The notes beneath the pieces were generated by a model that saw nothing but the letters and a program-made list of their open reading frames with translations, made no database searches and was not told the origin of the DNA. This document shows, piece after piece, positions 10,101 to 12,264 of a DNA stretch of 12,264 nucleotides (the first letter of the stretch is position 1; every line of letters begins with the position of its first letter). The stretch spans positions 1-12,264 of the forward strand of contig CAIYZX010000295.1 in assembly GCA_903930745.1 (NCBI GenBank), written 5' to 3'. The translations under genes were made by a program, and so were the position numbers. Origin of the DNA: an uncultured Chloroflexota bacterium. Lineage in GTDB: Bacteria; Chloroflexota; Limnocylindria; Limnocylindrales; CSP1-4.

Positions 10101-11743
10101 GCTACTTCCATCGCCACGGCGGCCTCGTGGGCTACACGGACATGGGCGCGACCGCGCTCGCGTACGTTGGGACGGACTTCTGGTCCACCACCTCCGGTCC
10201 GCGGAACGCCGACGACAAGTGGACCAGCACCGGCGTCGCCGGCCTGGACGACGCGTACCTCAAGGTCCTCGCGACCTTCGCGACCGGCGGAACGGACGGG
10301 AACATCACGTGGACCGCCGCATGGCCGATCGTTGACGGCTGGGAGGATCCGGCCACCAGCGACAACACCTGGGGCATCTGCTCCACGGCCAACGACGGGT
10401 TCCCGTTCCTTCTCGTGGAGTACGCCATCGCGCCGTGCGAGGCCACGCCCACGCCCACCCCCACCCCGTCGCCGACCCCGGATCCCACCCCGTCGCCGAC
10501 CCCGGATCCCACCCCGTCGCCGACCCCGGATCCCACCCCGTCGCCGACCCCGGATCCCACCCCGTCGCCGACACCGAGCCCCACCCCCACGCCGGACGCC
10601 CCGACTGCCGGCTTCGGCATCAGTGGCGGCCAGGGCGAGGCGCCGTTCGACGTGGACTTCACGGACCAGAGCACGGGCGAGATCACGTCCTGGGCCTGGG
10701 ACTTCGGCGACGGCGGCAGCTCCGCCGCCCAGCACCCCTCCTACACCTTCACCACCCCCGGCACCTGGACCGTGACCCTCACGGTGCAAGGCCCCGGCGG
10801 CTCCGACACGGCCACCCGCGACATCGTCGTGGACGCGCCGCCCGTCGCCCCGGTCGCCGCCTTCAGCCCCAGCGCCACCAGTGGCCCGGCTCCATTCACC
10901 GTGGACTTCACGGACGAGAGCACGGGCGACATCGAGACGTGGGCCTGGGACTTCGGCGACGGTGGCAGCTCCACCGCGCAGAGCCCCTCGCACACCTTCA
11001 CCACCCCTGGGACCTACACCGTCACCCTCACGGTGGACGGCCCCGGCGGCTCGGACAGCACATCGCAGGACATCACGGCCGGCCAGCCCGTTGGCACCCC
11101 GATCGTGACCGCGTCGATCGCGATGAGCACCGGACGCCTCGGCACCAACTTCACGCCGTTCCGGCTGGCCTGGGCAGGCTCCATCGCGGAGCCGGGCAGC
11201 CCGGTGGCCATCAGCGGCTACACCGTCACGTTCAGCCGGGACGGCGCCGCCTGGCAGCCGCTCTACACCGGCACCGCAACGTCGAAGACGACGAACCTGC
11301 TGTTCGGCCACGCCTACCGCTTCCGGGTGGTGGCGAACGCCAGCAACGGCCAGTCCAGCGCTGCGGTGATCGTGGCGGCCGCGCCGAGGATCGCCCAGTC
11401 CAGCCCCCGCACGATGCACTTCACCCCCACGTGGAGTGGCGCCCTTGATCCGGACGCCTCCGGTCCGGGCTACTACTGGACCACGGCGTACCACGCCTCG
11501 GCCACGTTCACGTTCACCGGCAGGGCGGTCGTCCTCGCCGCGCCCACGTGGACCAACGGGGGACGATTCGCGATCTACCTTGATGGGCGGCTCGTGACCA
11601 CGCTCAGCCTCCGCACAACGTCCGACACCGCCGGACGCCAGGTGTTCCGCCACACGTTCGAGACGCGCGGCACGCACACGCTCAAGGTGATCTCGGTCAC
11701 CTCCGGGAGGCCCATCGGCATCGACGCGATCTCCTGGTACTGA
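3950..11743 (+). CDS. Giant secreted multi-modular protein (Big_9/cadherin-like, discoidin-like, PKD, GLUG repeats)
   Basis: A 2597-residue exported protein, probably a surface or matrix adhesin or polysaccharide-binding scaffold; no catalytic domain was recognised. Order: leader and signal peptide (1-77); cadherin-like/Big_9 (about 83-170); discoidin-like domain (177-309); Pro-Thr linker (312-337); two Big_9 (339-437, 438-531); PKD (WDFGDG at 570-575); six more beta-sandwich modules (620-1223); discoidin-like (1224-1362); PKD (1363-1444); discoidin-like (1445-1579); linker; PKD (1598-1676); GLUG-repeat module (1678-2163); linker (2164-2215); two PKD (2219-2297, 2299-2380); FN3-like (2381-2478); C-terminal beta domain (2480-2597). 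All 18 cysteines occur in pairs within modules, as expected for disulfides formed outside the cell. There is no LPXTG motif, C-terminal helix or PEP-CTERM tail, so attachment is by binding, or the protein is released. The ATG at 3950 has GGTGAGG 7 bases upstream. The Shine-Dalgarno supports this start, although the hydrophobic signal begins only near residue 53. Function is inferred from modules only. Confidence 0.9.
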   Translation: MRLSNRRGFLAAAVPGISGRPGALVLRLREDPPGAVRPAPRSPRGGTRAIGQVARRLAAGLVAVAMVLPSAPPPVYAATPSPAGDIYQAVVNTPLVVAAAQGVLANDTDPSEHALTAAVATPPSHGTLDLAPDGSFTYTPDTDWWGGDEFWYTASDGELTANALVTITIPDPNAPPCSSDATAETSDLFWAPYGYTAATTIDCNLASAWAAAGADDLRGEYVKLTWGADQTATSVYLATRHDAGVSPADSNPSALVELSDGSSFNVPALGATATYTVDLGGSHTFSWLKVTFTDYQFSNAGWSEIAISNAAPDPTPTPTPDPTPDPTPTPDPTPVPVNHAPFSVVDGYTAESGVTLVIDATTGVLSNDGDQDGDPLTVLLVPAFVSGPSHGSISMAPDGSFQYTSDPGYIGEDYFAYAASDGQDNSPYRTNTIYVVAHAPVAVADSYTTGKGETLTVDTAAGVLANDSDPLGHTLVVGMHLAAPHGDVTIAGDGSFTYTPDAGYAGTDHFKYWAYDGSVFAAATVTITVTGVNTLPSWAIWHVQADTTVLGMTTSFINDGTWEPGADILWDFGDGGSSIWPWPRHKYAAAGTYDVTQRICLNDTCEWVTHVVTITLPAAPLVVADLTISTNGGTTLWFLPADSALLSYVATADPATTVELIAMGKPSFNGSTLSWSADGTFIYYSGFARPGLHDTTTYTVRDSLGNEGTGTITWEQPFTCSNVSPVISVVGGQATTDSVLYSGCADLWDQLTLSIVEAPAKGTASVDIHRRLVYTPDLTASGSDTVLVEATNGVSSQRFTVSYTITPNLPPTTPDASITAIRNGTYISGPDLDLTTLVTDVNGDWFSLALGDQATHGTATVDPDTGRVTYVPDADYAGPDSFTYTATDDRGRVSVGTITVTVRATNTPPVGGSVHLTILQAGHQLTFGADTNGNPELVPFTDADGDQVRVVGFTAPTHGSLIDLATWDDPTGMLSVGIGYVEEDSYAGDATFTLTLSDGGPTTVDLAVTVTVLPFADGDIACDWTTGTWARCAWDHQVVDSEILDVPASEGMGWSYVFPGDAADWTFVASEVTNGSVDMDPDGAYRFTPDPTKDFGTVAAHLVYQGAEIINTRFLAGIDIKHPIVLSDPSFTIHPDEEIVVDDPANGLLGGISGGRAPYFVDWLDGDAIWESGLDFQYNDDGTYTAWAPTDKPGGTFHVSFTVCDDNSDCVNKTLTIEFVVPPCMGGEIAASSAPYDWLGLGVANMIDGDPTTSWAAQGNVDEMNATGTWAQRCWADPVSIGSVSLSSRNDASGGELDANGTALLELSDGTSFSVPGIPWASTEVVDLGGLHDVTWIKITWTANSPGNPGYAEIATGGAPAPNAGFSSTADEGQVGLTVDFTDTSDGAVTGWSWDFGDDETSTEQNPTHTYADEGTYEVTLTVTGPGGTDTSRHEIEVTAPYVPCNGGTASASSENWQYLGLVATNVTDGDLMTSWAAPGLISLSSAEFEWVERCWGTPQDASFVKLATRFDVEPQGGNPVARILLSDGTTVDVGAMADGVVDYVDLGGTHTITWVRVTFLANADGNPGWSEVDLAAEAPTPTPDPTPSPTPVPDAPTAGFGISGGQGEAPFDVDFTDQSTGEITSWAWDFGDGGSSAAQHPSYTFTTPGTWTVTLTVQGPGGSDTATRDIVVDEPYNDGVGSCGLAGSGTAGDPFLVGSVADLQCVRDDSAYWGSSLRQSADLDFTALPAWSHGIGDGTNDGTGTPFSGVYDGGGHSITGLAIQTASDANGIGLFERVSGNTAAIRNLTVTGASVAITAPSTQYVGLIVGFAEGSVTLDNLGVAGSITAGSTAWDVGGVAGYVTGELGVNIGTATITGVDATVTIALTDGGARAGGIIGTGQHLTIGHTTSAGSVTMRTLYGSTYGYGYGAGGIASGVEWADLHDVGSSVAVKAGGAGGLVGTITSTTVARAWATGNVDGEETIGGLVGIAFGGSSIEQSHATGTVATQFGGSGVAGGIVGRVYGTAMTDVYSRGNVFAGYAGGIVGAISAGTASTLTRGYATGQAYSDSYFHRHGGLVGYTDMGATALAYVGTDFWSTTSGPRNADDKWTSTGVAGLDDAYLKVLATFATGGTDGNITWTAAWPIVDGWEDPATSDNTWGICSTANDGFPFLLVEYAIAPCEATPTPTPTPSPTPDPTPSPTPDPTPSPTPDPTPSPTPDPTPSPTPSPTPTPDAPTAGFGISGGQGEAPFDVDFTDQSTGEITSWAWDFGDGGSSAAQHPSYTFTTPGTWTVTLTVQGPGGSDTATRDIVVDAPPVAPVAAFSPSATSGPAPFTVDFTDESTGDIETWAWDFGDGGSSTAQSPSHTFTTPGTYTVTLTVDGPGGSDSTSQDITAGQPVGTPIVTASIAMSTGRLGTNFTPFRLAWAGSIAEPGSPVAISGYTVTFSRDGAAWQPLYTGTATSKTTNLLFGHAYRFRVVANASNGQSSAAVIVAAAPRIAQSSPRTMHFTPTWSGALDPDASGPGYYWTTAYHASATFTFTGRAVVLAAPTWTNGGRFAIYLDGRLVTTLSLRTTSDTAGRQVFRHTFETRGTHTLKVISVTSGRPIGIDAISWY
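4199..5542 (+). other. Modules: Big_9, discoidin-like, Pro-Thr linker, Big_9, Big_9
   Basis: The three Big_9/cadherin-like repeats share GVL(A/S)ND near the start, HG(T/S/D) in the middle, DGSF(T/Q)YT and a late D.F.Y..(S)DG block, a pattern well known from bacterial surface proteins. Between the first two sits a discoidin-like (F5/8C or DUF7402-like) domain from Cys177 to about 309, with a VYLATRHDA strand, ALVELSDGSSFNV and a terminal GWSEIAIS. The linker at 312-337 is built of PTPDPTP units. Discoidin-like folds often bind carbohydrate, but no binding residues were assigned here. Confidence 0.75.
5543..7618 (+). other. Modules: PKD followed by six divergent Ig/cadherin-like domains
   Basis: The first module has the PKD signature WDFGDG (570-575) and a CX5C pair (RICLNDTC). 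The following domains start near residues 620, 717, 809, 906, 1016 and 1124. Those at 809 and 906 are recognisable Big_9-type (THGTATVDPDTGRVTYVPD; PFTDADGDQVRV...THGSL). The others keep only the late DGTF/DGAY.(F/Y) strand and are assigned by spacing and beta-strand pattern, so their boundaries are approximate. Three of the six hold one cysteine pair each. Confidence 0.55.
7619..8686 (+). other. Modules: discoidin-like, PKD, discoidin-like
   Basis: Two related discoidin-like domains (1224-1362 and 1445-1579) flank a PKD domain with WDFGDD at 1394-1399. Shared features are a Cys-x-Gly-Gly start followed by an A(A/S)SS strand, a DGD...TSWAA loop, W.(Q/E)RCW with the second cysteine, a LSDGT strand, VDLGG.H..TW and a final GNPG(Y/W)(A/S)E. 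They resemble the first discoidin-like domain at 177-309, so this module type has been copied three times within the protein. Confidence 0.7.
8729..8972 (+). repeat. Direct repeat copy 1, encoding PKD module 3
   Basis: A 244-base segment that recurs at 10592-10835 with only two differences (8761 C versus 10624 T; 8869 A versus 10732 G), both silent third-codon changes. It encodes the whole PKD domain with WDFGDG at 1629-1634 and starts inside the Pro-Thr linker. The offset is 1863 bases, exactly 621 codons. Confidence 0.97.
8981..10438 (+). other. GLUG-repeat beta-helix module of the giant protein
   Basis: Residues 1678-2163. It begins with the usual entry block of GLUG proteins (GSGTAGDPFLVGSVADLQCV, then an ADLDF strand and FSGVYDGGGHSITGLAI). 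From about residue 1805 it has some nine repeats of the form GG(L/I)(V/I)G...(I/V)....(A/S).G.V, for example GGLVGTITSTTVARAWATG and GGIVGRVYGTAMTDVYSRG. It closes with the family's DFWSTTSG block and a WGICSTANDGFPFLLVEY end. Two cysteine pairs lie at the two ends. GLUG repeats are predicted to form a beta-solenoid and occur in bacterial surface proteins; the ligand is unknown. Confidence 0.85.
10461..10572 (+). repeat. 24-bp tandem repeat, 4.7 perfect copies, Pro-Thr linker
   Basis: Four identical 24-base units begin at 10461, 10485, 10509 and 10533, followed by a 16-base partial unit at 10557-10572. Each unit encodes TPSPTPDP in register, so gain or loss of a unit changes linker length by 8 residues without a frameshift. 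The encoded Pro-Thr-Ser stretch (about 2164-2215) is a flexible or glycosylatable spacer between the GLUG module and PKD module 4. Single copies of similar sequence occur in the linker at 8687-8731. Confidence 0.95.
10592..10835 (+). repeat. Direct repeat copy 2, encoding PKD module 4
   Basis: Second copy of the 244-base repeat at 8729-8972, 242 of 244 bases identical, encoding the same PKD residues with WDFGDG at 2250-2255. The next PKD module (10844 onward, WDFGDG at 2333-2338) is clearly related but has diverged at many positions. The near-identity of these two copies is therefore recent duplication or gene conversion, not general PKD similarity. Confidence 0.97.
10844..11740 (+). other. 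C-terminal modules: PKD 5, FN3-like, terminal beta domain
   Basis: PKD 5 (2299-2380) is followed by an FN3-like domain (2381-2478; SGYTVTFSRDGAAWQPLYTG, then YRFRVVANASNG). The last domain (2480-2597) has TFTFTGRAVVLAAPTW, GGRFAIYLDGRLVTTLSL, RQVFRHTFETRGTHTLKV and a terminal IDAISWY. I recognise this pattern as a galactose-binding-like domain often found at the C-terminus of secreted Chloroflexota and actinobacterial proteins. No anchoring signal follows it. Confidence 0.65.
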
Positions 11744-11788
11744 CCCGCTGGGGCCGGCGGCAATCGGCTCCCCGGCTCATCGGCACCA

Positions 11789-11821
11789 GACGACCCCCGA
11801 GGCGACGGCCCGGGGGTCGTC
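11789..11821. terminator. Strong hairpin between convergent genes
   Basis: Bases 11789-11799 pair perfectly with 11811-11821 (11 bp, GACGACCCCCG against CGGGGGTCGTC). The stem is extended past one bulged A by GGC/GCC (11801-11803 with 11808-11810) around a GACG loop. It sits 46 bases after the stop of the giant gene and 18 bases from the end of the opposing broken gene, so it could serve both directions. There is no U-tract on either side, so it may act with a factor or as a 3' stabiliser. Confidence 0.75.
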
Positions 11822-11838
11822 CCATGTCCGGCAGGGGA

Positions 11839-12162
11839 TCAGCGGGGCGGGAGCAGCCACGGCGGGCGGCGAGCGCGATCACCTCGGTGGTCCGGGCTAC
11901 GCCGAGCACCTCCCGGGCCTCCGCCAGCCACCGGTCCACGGTCCGCCGGCGGAGCGACAGGCGATCGGCCGCCTCGCCCAGCATGCACCCGGTGGCGAGC
12001 ATCGCGAGGATCGCCAAGCACCGTCCGGGATGGCGGGGCCGCTCCCATCACCGGCGGGTGTGGTCTCGAGGCGCCGCACCAGGCCCAGGCGGGCAAGGTC
12101 GTCTTCCAGGCGGTGCACCTCGCCCCGTCCGAGGCGGGGGCCGAGGGCTAGAATTCGGGCAC
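11839..12162 (-). pseudogene. Broken LuxR-type HTH regulator with three single-base deletions
   Basis: Read on the minus strand, a GTG at 12162-12160 follows GGGAGG (12173-12168) by 5 bases. Protein-like sequence then runs through three frames: RILALGPRLGRGEVHRLEDD, next GRCLAILAMLATGCMLGEAA and on through TVDRWLAEAREVLGVARTTE (a clear LuxR helix-turn-helix), then LLPPR and TGA at 11841-11839. Restoring one base at each of three short runs (CCC at 12159-12157, CCCC at 12038-12035, GG at 11858-11857, minus-strand bases) gives one 108-residue protein ending ARRGLLPPR. As written, the first frame hits TAG at once and the HTH frame has TGA at 12050-12048 just upstream. It is probably a decayed small regulator; consensus error in the sequence is the alternative. 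Confidence 0.7.
12149..12154 (+). promoter_or_regulatory. Possible -10 element for the downstream dehydrogenase gene
   Basis: TAGAAT matches the -10 consensus at five of six positions and would place a transcription start near 12161, giving a leader of about 65 bases before the ATG at 12228. No convincing -35 sequence lies 16-18 bases upstream. It overlaps the 5' end of the broken regulator on the other strand. Confidence 0.25.
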
Positions 12163-12227
12163 AACCACCTCCCGTGGCGGCGCCCGTCCCGCGCCCCACC
12201 AACGGCACCCCGAGGAGCACGCACCGC

Positions 12228-12264
12228 ATGGCTCGCAACAAGGTCACCGTCATTGGAGGCGGCA
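12228..12264 (+). CDS. mdh: Probable malate dehydrogenase, N-terminal 12 codons only
   Basis: The ATG at 12228 is preceded by GAGGAG (12212-12217) with a 10-base spacing. Only MARNKVTVIGGG is visible before the window ends. This is the first beta-strand of a Rossmann fold entering the Gly-rich NAD-binding loop, and the form is typical of lactate/malate dehydrogenases of the LDH-like MDH type, where the start is usually M-(A/R)-(R)-K-(K/V)-(I/V)-(S/T)-(V/I)-I-G-(A/G)-G. Malate dehydrogenase would oxidise malate to oxaloacetate in the TCA cycle. The identity rests on 12 residues; lactate dehydrogenase or another NAD-dependent enzyme cannot be excluded. It is divergent from the broken regulator. 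Confidence 0.6.
   Translation, partial: MARNKVTVIGGG

Noticed and set aside
10461..10572. Regularly spaced repeat considered as a CRISPR array
   Set aside because: Units are directly adjacent with no spacers and translate in frame as a Pro-Thr linker.
7808..11677. Long minus-strand open frames (7808-9724 and 10055-11677)
   Set aside because: Both mirror the PKD/GLUG coding sequence and even show Gly-rich repeats that are the complement of the Pro-Thr linker. No ribosome site or domain supports them.
11697..12017. Minus-strand 106-codon frame taken as an intact gene starting at TTG 12017
   Set aside because: It starts inside the HTH domain, runs past the expected family C-terminus into the hairpin and the giant gene's end, and its N-terminal half lies in another frame; a broken gene explains it better.

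Overview
The window is GC-rich (about two thirds G+C by eye) and densely coding. It suggests a bacterium of the Chloroflexota (Limnocylindria/Ellin6529-like) or a high-GC actinobacterial relative. Chloroflexota is preferred because the carboxykinase is the ATP-dependent type (most Actinobacteria carry the GTP type), and because long secreted proteins with Pro-Thr linkers, PKD modules and this kind of C-terminal domain are familiar there. This placement is inference, since no rRNA or other marker is present.

Layout: (1) bases 2-1087, + strand, the C-terminal two thirds of ATP-dependent PEP carboxykinase (pckA), cut by the window edge. (2) 1256-3043 and 3040-3747, + strand, a two-component system with ATGA overlap: an eight-helix membrane histidine kinase and a NarL/LuxR-type response regulator. 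(3) 3748-3949, a 202-base leader with hairpins and a possible operator. (4) 3950-11743, + strand, one 2597-residue secreted modular protein that fills almost two thirds of the window. It carries cadherin-like/Big_9, discoidin-like, PKD, GLUG-repeat and FN3-like modules joined by Pro-Thr linkers, plus a C-terminal sugar-binding-like domain. (5) 11789-11821, a strong hairpin between convergent genes. (6) 11839-12162, - strand, a small LuxR-type HTH gene broken by three single-base deletions. (7) 12228 to the end, + strand, the first 12 codons of a Rossmann-fold dehydrogenase, most likely malate dehydrogenase.

How it may fit together: pckA and the probable mdh both act on oxaloacetate and flank the block. 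The two-component pair lies just upstream of the giant surface-protein gene on the same strand, so it is a candidate regulator of it. The most notable sequence-level signal is inside the giant gene: two 244-bp direct repeats (242/244 identical, both differences silent) lie exactly 1863 bp (621 codons) apart and bracket the GLUG module, so recombination between them would remove or amplify that module in frame. A perfect 24-bp tandem array sits beside the second copy. No CRISPR, tRNA, rRNA, IS element or recognised defence system is visible.
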